This document shows, in pieces, positions 1 through 7,775 of a stretch of 64,000 nucleotides of DNA (within the stretch, counting starts at the first letter, position 1; each line of letters starts with the position of its first letter). Position numbers and translations under genes: made by a program. The notes beneath the pieces were generated by a model. It saw only the letters and a program-made list of their open reading frames with translations. It did no database searches and was not told where the DNA came from. Source of the DNA: Streptomyces sp. SID13726 (GTDB taxonomy: Bacteria > Actinomycetota > Actinomycetes > Streptomycetales > Streptomycetaceae); contig NZ_JAAGLY010000017.1 of the NCBI RefSeq assembly GCF_010548375.1, positions 124,001-188,000 on the forward strand. The letters are read 5' to 3'.

Positions 1-2668
1 ACCCGGAGTCGCCGGACATCTCGAACGAGCCGTCCTCCACGCCGGTCCCGAAGGCGGGCGTACCGACGTACGTGCCGTGGTAGCCGTGGCCGCTGGAGTC
101 GACCGCGATGTTGCCGGACTTCTCGTCGAAGCCGTAGTGCAGCAGCAGGTCGGCCGGGACGTCGGGGCCCTCCTCGTCCACGGTGACCTCGGCCTCGACC
201 GGGATCGCGGCGCCGTCCGGCAGACTGCCGAGCACCGTGAAGGTGCCGGCCTGCGCGTACTTCGAGGCCGGGACCCTCTCCCAGGTGACGGCGACGGGAC
301 GCTTGACGCCGTCGGCATAAGTGGCGACGACGGTGGCCGGGAGGACCGGGGCCTCACCGATCCGCGTCTTCACCGAGATGCCCTCGACGCTCTCGACGAG
401 CTGGTCCGGCTGGTAGGAGCGCAGGAGACGGTCGTACTCGGCCTGTGTGACCGGCAGGACCGTGCCGTGGCGGGGCTTCGCCGGAAGGTCGTAGTCGGCG
501 ACCGGCGTCCACTTCCCGGAGTCCAGGTCGGTCGTCTCGAACGGGATGTAGCCGCGCCCGCCGAACTCGTCGAGGAACGCGTACCACTTGTCCTCGGTGT
601 TCGACTTGAACACCAACGGCCCCTCGGCCGCGTTCATCGCGCCCTTGCCGATGCCCTCGGCGACCGCCGTCCAGTTCCCGAGGATCGAGTCGCTCTTCTC
701 CTCGAAGATGAACTTGCTGTTGGGCGTGGAGGAGGTGTTGTTCCGCTCGTCCTTCGACAGCCGGTAGTAGGTGCCGTCGTGCTGGATCATCGTGGAGTCG
801 ATGACCGAGTAGCCGCGGTCCACCCAGACCTTGGGCTCGCTGAACGTGTAGAAGTCGCGGGTGGTGGCGTACATCATGCGGTTGTACGTGTCGCCGGAGT
901 GCGCCTCGTTGTCGTACAGCTTCGACGCCCAGAAGACCACGTACTCGCCGAGCTTGCTGTCGTAGTACGCCTCAGGCGCCCAGGTGTTGCCCGCGCTGTC
1001 CGGGGAGATCTTCACCAGGCGCTGGTTCGTCCAGTGGACCAGGTCGGTGGACTCCCACACCATGATGGACTTGCTGCCGCTGCGCTGGGAGGCGTCCCAG
1101 TCGCCGTTGCCGTAGATCCTCAGGTCGGTGGCGATCTGGTAGAACTTGTCGCCCTCGGGGGAGCGGATGATGAACGGGTCCCGCAGGCCCTTCTCGCCGA
1201 GCGTCGAGGTCAGGACCGGCTTTCCGTCGTTCAGCTCCCGCCACTTCAGCGGGTCGTCACCCTTGCTCAGCGCGGCGTAGAGCTGCTCGCCGTCCGAGGT
1301 GCCCTCGCCGGTGAAGTAGCTGAACATGTAGCCCTTGAGGGCCTGCTTCGCGGGGAGTTCGGGGACCTTCGCGGTCAGGACGCGGGTCGCCTTCGCCTCG
1401 CCCTTGGCGACGGTGGCGGTCAGCGCTACGGTGGCGGCGCCCTCGCCGTGCGCGGGGCGGTGGACCTTGCCGTCGTCCCCGACGACGTCCGCATTCGCGG
1501 AGGACCAGGTCACGGTGGTGCCGTAGTCGCCGGCCGCCGGGAGGGTGAGGTTGCCGCGGACGTCGTCGAGGTTGTGGACGGCGAGGCCCTGCGCGGCCTT
1601 CTCGGCGGCCGTGCGGTCGTCGAAGTCCGGCAGGACCGTGACGTCGAAGCGCTTGGTGTCGGTCACGGAACCCTTCTTCAGGGTCGCCGTGAGGGTGGCG
1701 TGGCCGTCCGGCGCGTCGGCGGCGGGGCGGGTCACCTTGCCGGTGTCGCTCACCACGTCGGCGTTGTCGCTGGCCCAGGTGAGGGCGGACCCGCCGGCCG
1801 TGCCGGTCTTCGGCAGGTCCAGGTCGGCGGTCACCCCGCTGGTGTCGCCGAGGCTCAGCGCGGCCTTGTCGTCGCTGACACCCTGCGTGGCGACGGGGAG
1901 GGAGAGCTGCCCGACCTCGCCGGCGTCCAGCGCGCGGTCGTAGACCCGGAAGTCACGGATGCGGCCCTTGAAGAGCTTGTCGCCCGAGTAGACCGACTTG
2001 CCGATGTAGTTGGCGGTGGTGGAGCCCGAGCCGATGGCGCCCGGTGTGATGGTGACCGCCGTGTTGCGGCCGACCTCGACGCCGTCCTCGTACAACACAC
2101 CCGTGTTGCCGGTCTGGGTGTAGGTCAGCTGCTTCCACACCCCGCGGGTCAGGTTGTGCGAGTCGGCGGGCTTGGTGGTCTGCTCCGTCGACCAGTTGCC
2201 GGTCGCGATCGAGGTGCGCAGGGAGTTGCCGGTGGCGAACAGGTAGCCGTTGCCGTTGCCCCCGCTGGAGTTGCCGAAGCCGTAGACGAAGTACGGGGTG
2301 GTCTGGGCGGGGTCGAGCAGCACGTCCGTGGAGACGGTGATCGAGTCCATGCCCTTCATGACGTCGTCGGGCACCTTGACATAGGTGTCGGAGCCGTTGA
2401 AGGCGAGCCCCTGCCCGGAGTCCGACCAGTCGGCGGTCCCGTTCACCGTGCCGGTCCGGTCGTGGCCGGAGGCGTCGGTGACGGTGCTGCCGGAGGCGGC
2501 GTCGAGCTTGTACCAGAGGGCCAGTCCATCGGTGACGTCCGCGGTGTCCGCCGCCTGGGCGGGGAGCATGGGCGCGGCTAGGCCCAGGAGCAGTGACGCG
2601 GCGGTCAGACCGGCGAGGCGGCCCGCCCTGCGTCTCGCGCGGGTGCGCGGACGTGCGATGTACGTCAT
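1..2668 (-). CDS. Secreted GH43-family glycosyl hydrolase with LamG and Ig-like domains (3' end cut by window)
   Basis: This is a large extracellular carbohydrate-active enzyme, probably acting on arabinan, xylan or a similar side-chain sugar. A Sec signal (about residues 1-40, ending LPAQAA) is followed by a LamG/concanavalin-like jellyroll (about 45-230). Two Ig-like modules come next (about 255-440), then a five-bladed GH43 propeller (about 445-750). The three expected acids are visible: Asp in GLRDPFII (near 497), Asp in VIDSTMI (near 624) and Glu in NAAEGPLVF (near 680). A further Ig-like module and the start of a second LamG domain follow before the sequence leaves the window. The ATG at 2668 has AGGGAC a few bases upstream. 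The family and fold are clear, but the exact substrate is not. Confidence 0.9.
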   Translation of the reverse strand, partial: MTYIARPRTRARRRAGRLAGLTAASLLLGLAAPMLPAQAADTADVTDGLALWYKLDAASGSTVTDASGHDRTGTVNGTADWSDSGQGLAFNGSDTYVKVPDDVMKGMDSITVSTDVLLDPAQTTPYFVYGFGNSSGGNGNGYLFATGNSLRTSIATGNWSTEQTTKPADSHNLTRGVWKQLTYTQTGNTGVLYEDGVEVGRNTAVTITPGAIGSGSTTANYIGKSVYSGDKLFKGRIRDFRVYDRALDAGEVGQLSLPVATQGVSDDKAALSLGDTSGVTADLDLPKTGTAGGSALTWASDNADVVSDTGKVTRPAADAPDGHATLTATLKKGSVTDTKRFDVTVLPDFDDRTAAEKAAQGLAVHNLDDVRGNLTLPAAGDYGTTVTWSSANADVVGDDGKVHRPAHGEGAATVALTATVAKGEAKATRVLTAKVPELPAKQALKGYMFSYFTGEGTSDGEQLYAALSKGDDPLKWRELNDGKPVLTSTLGEKGLRDPFIIRSPEGDKFYQIATDLRIYGNGDWDASQRSGSKSIMVWESTDLVHWTNQRLVKISPDSAGNTWAPEAYYDSKLGEYVVFWASKLYDNEAHSGDTYNRMMYATTRDFYTFSEPKVWVDRGYSVIDSTMIQHDGTYYRLSKDERNNTSSTPNSKFIFEEKSDSILGNWTAVAEGIGKGAMNAAEGPLVFKSNTEDKWYAFLDEFGGRGYIPFETTDLDSGKWTPVADYDLPAKPRHGTVLPVTQAEYDRLLRSYQPDQLVESVEGISVKTRIGEAPVLPATVVATYADGVKRPVAVTWERVPASKYAQAGTFTVLGSLPDGAAIPVEAEVTVDEEGPDVPADLLLHYGFDEKSGNIAVDSSGHGYHGTYVGTPAFGTGVEDGSFEMSGDSG

Positions 2669-2790
2669 GTGGTGTCCCTGCTGAGGCGTGGCGGGGCCTC
2701 GGCCGTGGGCACCCTGCCGTGTCGGCTGTGTGACGTCGTGTTGCGAGAGTGTCAACTGGCTTGTACCGGGGCGTCAAGAGGTTTCGAACA

Positions 2791-2810
2791 ATGTCCGACA
2801 GGCCGAACAT
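2791..2810. promoter_or_regulatory. Imperfect palindrome upstream of the GH43 gene
   Basis: ATGTCCGACAGGCCGAACAT is a 20-bp dyad in which 7 of 10 base pairs match; the outer ATGT/ACAT arms are perfect. It lies about 125 bp upstream of the GH43 start and 140 bp upstream of the divergent small membrane protein. A sugar-responsive repressor site is a reasonable guess. I do not recognise the motif. Confidence 0.35.
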
Positions 2811-2947
2811 GCTGGTCCCGGGCGCGTCAACGCTCGCGGGCCCGTGCCGGGTTGAAGCCGCCGCATGGCTCGACGAGTCGGGGGCATTCGGGTGGTACAC
2901 AGCGTGACGGCCCTCGTCACGGGAAGCCATCTGAAGGGATGGGCAAC

Positions 2948-3121
2948 ATGCTCGCCATCATCTCCGCGGTCCTGTTCTTCATCTCCTTCCTCATCAACGC
3001 GGCGGACATCTCGACCAACGACACGTTCACCTCGACGAACATCATGCTGCTCGGCCTGATGGTGCTCGCCCTCCATGTGGCAGGCGTCGGCAGCGGCTGG
3101 AACGTGCGCGGCCGCCGGTGA
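2948..3121 (+). CDS. Small two-segment membrane protein (57 aa)
   Basis: The protein is a 57-residue hydrophobic polypeptide with two predicted membrane segments: MLAIISAVLFFISFLINA, then a second around IMLLGLMVLALHVAGVG. A short polar loop (DISTNDTFTSTN) joins them and the tail is basic (NVRGRR). The ATG at 2948 is preferred because GAAGGG lies nine bases upstream. An in-frame ATG at 2939 directly abuts that ribosome binding site and is less likely. The gene converges on the GH95 gene, with only nine bases between the stops. Small actinobacterial membrane proteins of this shape are common; the function is unknown. Confidence 0.75.
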   Translation: MLAIISAVLFFISFLINAADISTNDTFTSTNIMLLGLMVLALHVAGVGSGWNVRGRR

Positions 3122-3130
3122 CGAGGCTCC

Positions 3131-5455
3131 TCAGACGCGGGGCAGCCCCCACCGGGGAGCCTCCGCGTTCGGGCGCACCGGCCCGACGGTCAGGTCGGGC
3201 CGGTCGCCCCTGGCGGTGATCAGCGCCGACTCGCCCTTGCGCAGGGTGACCTGGACGGCACCGTCACCGGCGTCCCGGTGGTGCAGCGGGCGGCCCCGTC
3301 CGTCCCGTACCTCGACGGGCCCCGCGATCCCGTGCCGTACGACGCAGGGCGCGCCCGCCTCGCTGACCAGGCGGACCCAGCGGGTGGTGCCGCGCCTGCG
3401 GACCGCGCTGAGCAGGAAGGCCCCCTGGGTGCGGAAATCGTGTACGACCAGGTCCGCCCAGGCGGCGGGCAGCGCCGGGAAGACCCTGATGACCCCGCCC
3501 CACGACTGGCACACCATGTCGTGCAGCGACTGGGCCGCCGACAGGGGCGTCTCGATGACCGGCCCCGACTCCTGGTACATCGTGTTGGGCTGGATGAACC
3601 GGGTCATGAGTTCGCCCAGGTACTGGAGGGCGTCCTCACCCTTGCCGAGGAGCGCCGACATGGAGGCGGCCCCCGTGAAGGTGTAGCCCTGGAGGGCGCC
3701 CTCGAAGCCCACCCAGTGTGCCAACGACCGTTCGATCAGGGCCCGTTCGTCGGGCGTGCGGCCGGTCACCTCGTACAGCGGATACACCGCGAGCAGGTGC
3801 GAGTAGTGGCGGTGCGACTTCGCGAAGGGGATGTCCGCGCCGATCATGAAGCCGTCGGCGTCGGTCGGGTACGGCACCCGCTTCGCCAGCACCTCGCGCC
3901 AGCGCGGCGCCGACGGGTCCCTGATGCCGAGGAGTTCGGCGGATTCGAGCAGGGTGCGGCAGCCCCAGGTCAGGAGCATCAGGTCGTAGTTGCAGTCGCG
4001 TGAGTCGCCTCCGTACTCCGGTGAGAAGGTGGCGGGCAGATGCAGTCTGCCGTCCGGGCCGGGCTCCAGGAAGTGCAGGTAGTAGTTGACCGCCTTGCGC
4101 AGGAGCGGGAACAGGACGTCCCGGAGGATCGACTTGTCCATGGTGTGCCGGTAGCTGAGCCAGACGTTGTGCAACGCCCAGGTCAGATTGCCGACTTCGG
4201 GGGTCGGCGGGTCCTGCCCCGGGATGCCGACGCCGTACCCCATGAGGGTGCTCGCCGCGCCGTTGACCAGCTGGGGATCGGTGGTGCGGGGGATGCCCAG
4301 TGAGTCGCCCCGGTAGGGCGCGGGCGTCTCCTGGGCGAGGTTGTCCCGGAACTCGCTCAACGCCCGGGTGATCGCGTCGAGTTCGAGGTGGTTGGAGCCG
4401 TGGATGAGCCAGTACTCCAGCTGGGCGTTGAGGTTCCACCAGGTGTTGGGCCAGGGCGTGGGCTCCAGCCAGGGGCCGCTCGTCGCCATCACGGGGGCGT
4501 CGCGGCGGGCGGCGGAGGCGGTCTTGTACAGCTGGATCCAGTAGAAGCGCTGGATACGGGCGTCGGGCAGGGACAGGAAGCTCTTTCGGTAGAAGGCGTG
4601 CCACCATGCGCGGTGGTCCACCGCCAGGGCCGAGTACGGCAGTTGTGCCACGGCCCGGACCGACTTCAGGGCCCTGCCCAGGGCCGTCGACCTCGGGTAC
4701 GAGTGAGCGACGTGCGCATACAGCGTCCGCGTCCGGCCCCGCGACCGCTCCCGCCATGCCGTGACGTGCTGCCCGCCCGACAGGAGCGGCTGCACGGCGG
4801 CCGTGGTCCCGTCGTGGTCGGCGACCTGCGCGGGCGGGTTGCCCCGGTAGCCGTCCGGCAGCGGTTTGAACGCGGCTCGCGGGCTGATCGCGTCGGCCGG
4901 ATGGAACACCCAGCGGAAGCCGCGCTCGCCCTCGCTCGCGGTGACCTCCACGGCGAGCACCGAGCGGTCGTTGTGGACCAGCGCGCGCAGGGCGAGGGTG
5001 CCCTTCTCGGTGGTGAGCGTGCCGGTCAACTCGGCGTCGTGCAGCGACAGTCGCCAGTCGACGCCGGTGATCGCGCCCACCGGCTCCAGGGTGAAGTACC
5101 CGATCGGAAGCCGGGCGAGCCCGAACAGTGAGCCGAACTCCGGGCGGTGGTCCTGCACTTCGGAGTGCTGCACATTGAAGCGCACGGCCGTCGTCGTCGC
5201 GCCCGGCTCGGCGTAGATCCCGGAGCCGAGGAAGCCGTTGCCGAGGAACGGGCCTTCGTACCAGGCCGTCGGCATCCGCTGCCAGACCAGGTCGGCGTCG
5301 TCGAGAACGGTCCGCCAGGGGTCGCCGCCGGGTTCGCGGGGCTCGGCCGCCGCTGACTGCGTCGGCAGACCCGAGGTCAGGAGTGCGCCTCCCACGGCTG
5401 TTCCGGTCGAGAGGACGGTACGTCTGGACGGATCGGGCAGGGCGGGAGAGGGCAC
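3131..5455 (-). CDS. Tat-secreted GH95-family glycoside hydrolase (alpha-L-fucosidase-like)
   Basis: The 774-residue protein starts with a twin-arginine signal (PSRRTVLSTGTAVGGALL), so it is probably folded before export. It has the GH95 layout: an N-terminal beta-sandwich, an (alpha/alpha)6 barrel and a C-terminal beta domain. Residues matching the GH95 catalytic set are visible: the NLN pair in TWWNLNAQLEYW (near 343), the acid in ATFSPEYGG (near 480) and Asp in SLHDMVCQSWGG (near 645). GH95 enzymes are inverting alpha-L-fucosidases or L-galactosidases. The GTG at 5455 is supported by GGAGGC six bases upstream. Substrate assignment beyond the family is inference. Confidence 0.9.
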   Translation of the reverse strand: MPSPALPDPSRRTVLSTGTAVGGALLTSGLPTQSAAAEPREPGGDPWRTVLDDADLVWQRMPTAWYEGPFLGNGFLGSGIYAEPGATTTAVRFNVQHSEVQDHRPEFGSLFGLARLPIGYFTLEPVGAITGVDWRLSLHDAELTGTLTTEKGTLALRALVHNDRSVLAVEVTASEGERGFRWVFHPADAISPRAAFKPLPDGYRGNPPAQVADHDGTTAAVQPLLSGGQHVTAWRERSRGRTRTLYAHVAHSYPRSTALGRALKSVRAVAQLPYSALAVDHRAWWHAFYRKSFLSLPDARIQRFYWIQLYKTASAARRDAPVMATSGPWLEPTPWPNTWWNLNAQLEYWLIHGSNHLELDAITRALSEFRDNLAQETPAPYRGDSLGIPRTTDPQLVNGAASTLMGYGVGIPGQDPPTPEVGNLTWALHNVWLSYRHTMDKSILRDVLFPLLRKAVNYYLHFLEPGPDGRLHLPATFSPEYGGDSRDCNYDLMLLTWGCRTLLESAELLGIRDPSAPRWREVLAKRVPYPTDADGFMIGADIPFAKSHRHYSHLLAVYPLYEVTGRTPDERALIERSLAHWVGFEGALQGYTFTGAASMSALLGKGEDALQYLGELMTRFIQPNTMYQESGPVIETPLSAAQSLHDMVCQSWGGVIRVFPALPAAWADLVVHDFRTQGAFLLSAVRRRGTTRWVRLVSEAGAPCVVRHGIAGPVEVRDGRGRPLHHRDAGDGAVQVTLRKGESALITARGDRPDLTVGPVRPNAEAPRWGLPRV

Positions 5456-5610
5456 GGTGCCTCCAGGCGGGCTCGTCGATTCATCGGAGCTATCCCGCGA
5501 TGCAACTTAGGGAAGTGGAGTGGGGGCGTCAATGAAAAGGGATAGATCCGATGTGTAGGCGTCGAGTCGGTCGCGGTGAACGCGGCAGAGCCCGACGCGC
5601 TCAGTCGCCC

Positions 5611-5718
5611 CGCATCCCGGCCCGAATCCCGCCCCCGCGTCCCACCGCGCATCCCGCCCCGCTTCAGGCCCGCACCCGGCCCGGCACCCCACCTCGCATC
5701 CAGGCCCGCGTCCCGAAC
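5611..5718. repeat. 12-bp degenerate minisatellite overlapping the 3' end of the PfkB gene
   Basis: Nine imperfect copies of a CGCATCCCGGCC-like unit begin at 5611, 5623, 5636, 5648, 5660, 5671, 5683, 5695 and 5707, so the spacing is 11-13 bases. On the minus strand the array reads as four-residue repeats in any frame. The last residues and stop of the PfkB gene (stop at 5664) fall inside it. Confidence 0.7.
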
Positions 5719-6584
5719 GAGGCGCACGCCCGTGACGCCACCTCGGCCGCACCCCGCAGCGCCTCGGCGAAGTCCTCCGACGTCAACGGGCCCTGGGGCG
5801 CGAGCAGATGGGTGAGCGCCCCGTGCAGCACATCACCCGCGCCCAGCGTGTCCGCCACCCGCACGGAAGGCACCTCCACCGTGCCGCCGCCGTCGGGCCC
5901 CGCCCACACGAGAGGCCGCCCGCCACGGCTGACCGCCGACCACCCGACCCCGTGGTCCGCGAGGAGCCCCAGGACCTCCGCCGGCGTACTCGTCCCGGGC
6001 GGCCGGAAGTCGGCGGAGCACACGGCCACGTCGACCGACTCCAGCAGTTTCTCCGTTCCGGGCTTCCAGCTGCCCCCGTCCAGGACGGTCCGGCGCCCGG
6101 CGGCACAGGCGGACCGTGCGGTGGCGATCGCCAACTCCATGTGGTGGCCGTCGAACTCGACGATGTCGCACTCCGCCACCCGCGCGTCGAGATCCTCGGG
6201 CGGGGCGAGCCGGTGCCCCGTCGCGTTGGTCGAGGCGACCGCGCGGTCCCCGGTGGACGCGGTGACCAGGACGGACGACACAGCGGGCGGATCGACCGAG
6301 TCGGCCGCCAGATCCACCACGGTCACCCCGAAGGCCTCCAGGTCCGCCGTGACCGCGAGCCCGAGGGGATGCGAGCCGATCGCCGTGAGCAGGGTGGCCG
6401 CGCCGCCCAGGTGCGCGAAGGCGACCGCCGCGTTCGCCGCCGGACCGCCCGCGGCCACTACCTGCTCACGAGCCGTCAGCTTCTCGTCGGAGCCCGGCAC
6501 CCGGTCCACGAGCTGGATGACGTCCAGTGTGCACAGGCCGACGAACAGCCCCCTGGAACGTCGGCTGTCCGTCGGCCTGCGCAC
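5664..6584 (-). CDS. PfkB-family carbohydrate kinase
   Basis: This ribokinase-fold sugar kinase transfers phosphate from ATP to a sugar or nucleoside. The first PfkB signature is visible as GGPAANAAVAFAHLGG (near residues 46-61). The second is DTLGAGDVLHGALTH (near 250), which carries the catalytic Asp and the anion-hole glycines. The GTG at 6584 is chosen because AGAGG lies about seven bases upstream and the following residues (RGLFVGLCTLD) begin the conserved fold; longer forms have no PfkB homology. The C-terminal tail (RAWMRGGVPGRVRA) is encoded by the 12-bp repeat array and is probably not conserved. Its neighbourhood of secreted glycosidases suggests a sugar substrate. Confidence 0.88.
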   Translation of the reverse strand: MRRPTDSRRSRGLFVGLCTLDVIQLVDRVPGSDEKLTAREQVVAAGGPAANAAVAFAHLGGAATLLTAIGSHPLGLAVTADLEAFGVTVVDLAADSVDPPAVSSVLVTASTGDRAVASTNATGHRLAPPEDLDARVAECDIVEFDGHHMELAIATARSACAAGRRTVLDGGSWKPGTEKLLESVDVAVCSADFRPPGTSTPAEVLGLLADHGVGWSAVSRGGRPLVWAGPDGGGTVEVPSVRVADTLGAGDVLHGALTHLLAPQGPLTSEDFAEALRGAAEVASRACASFGTRAWMRGGVPGRVRA

Positions 6585-6610
6585 ACCGCCACCTCTTCCC
6601 GTCAGCGGCC

Positions 6611-7078
6611 TCAGCCCGCCGCCCTCTTCACCAGCTCGCCGATCCGGGCCTCGTCGGCGCCGGTCAGCCTCGTCAGCGCGAACGCCGTGGGCCACATGGT
6701 GCCCTCGTCCAGGCGCGCGATGTCGTTGAAACCGAAGGTCGCGTACCGGGCGTTGAACTTCTGCGCGCTCTGGAAGAAGCACACGACCTTGCCGTCCTTG
6801 GCGTACGCGGGCATCCCGTACCAGAGCTTCGGCGCGAGTTCCGGCGCGCTCGCCCTGACCAGCGCGTGGATCCGCTCGGCCATCTCGCGGTCCGCGTCCT
6901 GCATCTCGGCGATCTTCTCCACCACGGCGGCTTCGTCCGCCGCCGCCTTGTCGGCCCGCGAGCCGCGCCGCGCGGAGGCCCTGACCTCCTTGGCGCGCTC
7001 CTTCATCGCGGCGCGCTCCTCGTCCGTGAACGTCTCGACCGTCGTCGTGCTCTTCGTGCTCCGCCGGGTGGTGCTCAT
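6611..7078 (-). CDS. DUF1801-family protein
   Basis: The 155-residue soluble protein has a charged, Lys/Arg/Glu-rich N-terminal half, probably helical (EERAAMKERAKEVRAS), followed by a DUF1801 (YdhG-like) domain. The typical core motif is APKLWYGMPAYAKDGKV, followed by CFF and FGF strands. The family's biochemical role is not established; some members are described as iron-binding chaperone-like. The ATG at 7078 has GGAGG about eight bases upstream. It lies 58 bp downstream of the AhpD-like gene on the same strand, so the two are probably co-transcribed. Confidence 0.85.
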   Translation of the reverse strand: MSTTRRSTKSTTTVETFTDEERAAMKERAKEVRASARRGSRADKAAADEAAVVEKIAEMQDADREMAERIHALVRASAPELAPKLWYGMPAYAKDGKVVCFFQSAQKFNARYATFGFNDIARLDEGTMWPTAFALTRLTGADEARIGELVKRAAG

Positions 7079-7136
7079 GGTGATTCCTCCAGGTCTACGG
7101 GCTGCCGGGCGAGCGTTACGTGCCGCGTCCCCCGCC

Positions 7137-7592
7137 TCATCCCCAGGCGCCGGCGATCTGCCGGGTCGTGGCGTTGAGCCGGTTGAACAGGTTGGTCACG
7201 CCGATCATCAGGACGATCGCGGCGAGCTGCTTCTCGTCGAAGTAGGTGGCGGCGGTGTCCCAGATCTCGTCGTTCACCGCGTCGGGCCGGTCGGCGAGGC
7301 GCGTCGCGGCCTCCGCCAGCGCGAGCGCGGCCCGCTCCTCCTCGCTGAAGTACGGCGCCTCCCGCCACGCGGCGACCGTGGCCAGCCGCACGTCGTCCAC
7401 ACCGGACTTGCGGGCCGTCCTGGCACCGCCGTCGACACAGGCGCTGCACCCGTTGATCTGGCTGACCCGCAGATGCACCAGCTCCAGCGTCTGCCCGTCG
7501 ACCCCGCCGGTGTGCACGGTCTTCATGAGCTGCTGGATGGGCTGCATCGCGTCGGACAGGACGACGGCGGGGTTCTGCATACGGGACTGCAT
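7137..7592 (-). CDS. Carboxymuconolactone decarboxylase / AhpD-like protein
   Basis: The 151-residue protein has the alpha-helical AhpD-like fold. It carries the redox pair CSAC (Cys49 and Cys52) in the motif VSQINGCSACVD, which is typical of peroxidase-type members rather than of true decarboxylases. It probably reduces peroxides or alkyl hydroperoxides with a thiol partner. The ATG at 7592 has GAGGAG about ten bases upstream; a second in-frame ATG lies four codons on. The DUF1801 gene follows. It is transcribed divergently from the HTH-NB-ARC regulator at 7776, which is a plausible controller. Confidence 0.88.
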   Translation of the reverse strand: MQSRMQNPAVVLSDAMQPIQQLMKTVHTGGVDGQTLELVHLRVSQINGCSACVDGGARTARKSGVDDVRLATVAAWREAPYFSEEERAALALAEAATRLADRPDAVNDEIWDTAATYFDEKQLAAIVLMIGVTNLFNRLNATTRQIAGAWG

Positions 7593-7678
7593 CTCGGTTC
7601 GCTCCTCTGCGGGTCCGTGCCCCGTTCTCCCGGGGCGTGACTCCATGACAGCCCGGCCCGCTCGCCCCGGCCACGGCG

Positions 7679-7696
7679 ATGGGACACCATGGGACA
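7679..7696. promoter_or_regulatory. 8-bp direct repeat with one-helical-turn spacing in a divergent promoter region
   Basis: ATGGGACA occurs twice, at 7679-7686 and 7689-7696, exactly ten bases apart, so both copies face the same side of the helix. The repeat lies between the AhpD-like gene (start 7592, minus) and the HTH-NB-ARC gene (start 7776, plus). It may be a regulator site. Confidence 0.35.
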
Positions 7697-7775
7697 GCGG
7701 CAACGGCCTTGACCAGCGACGACCCGCCCGGAAAGACTTCTGCCGAGGCGGGACGGGGAAGGCGGGGGACGCACG

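Noticed and set aside
77..2581. Plus-strand 834-residue open frame
   Set aside because: It is the shadow of the minus-strand GH43 gene. Its translation is Arg/Val/Gly-rich without domains, while the opposite strand shows a full signal peptide and catalytic motifs.
2750..2755. TTGACA on the minus strand upstream of the GH43 gene as a sigma-70-type -35 box
   Set aside because: No acceptable -10 hexamer occurs 16-18 bp downstream.
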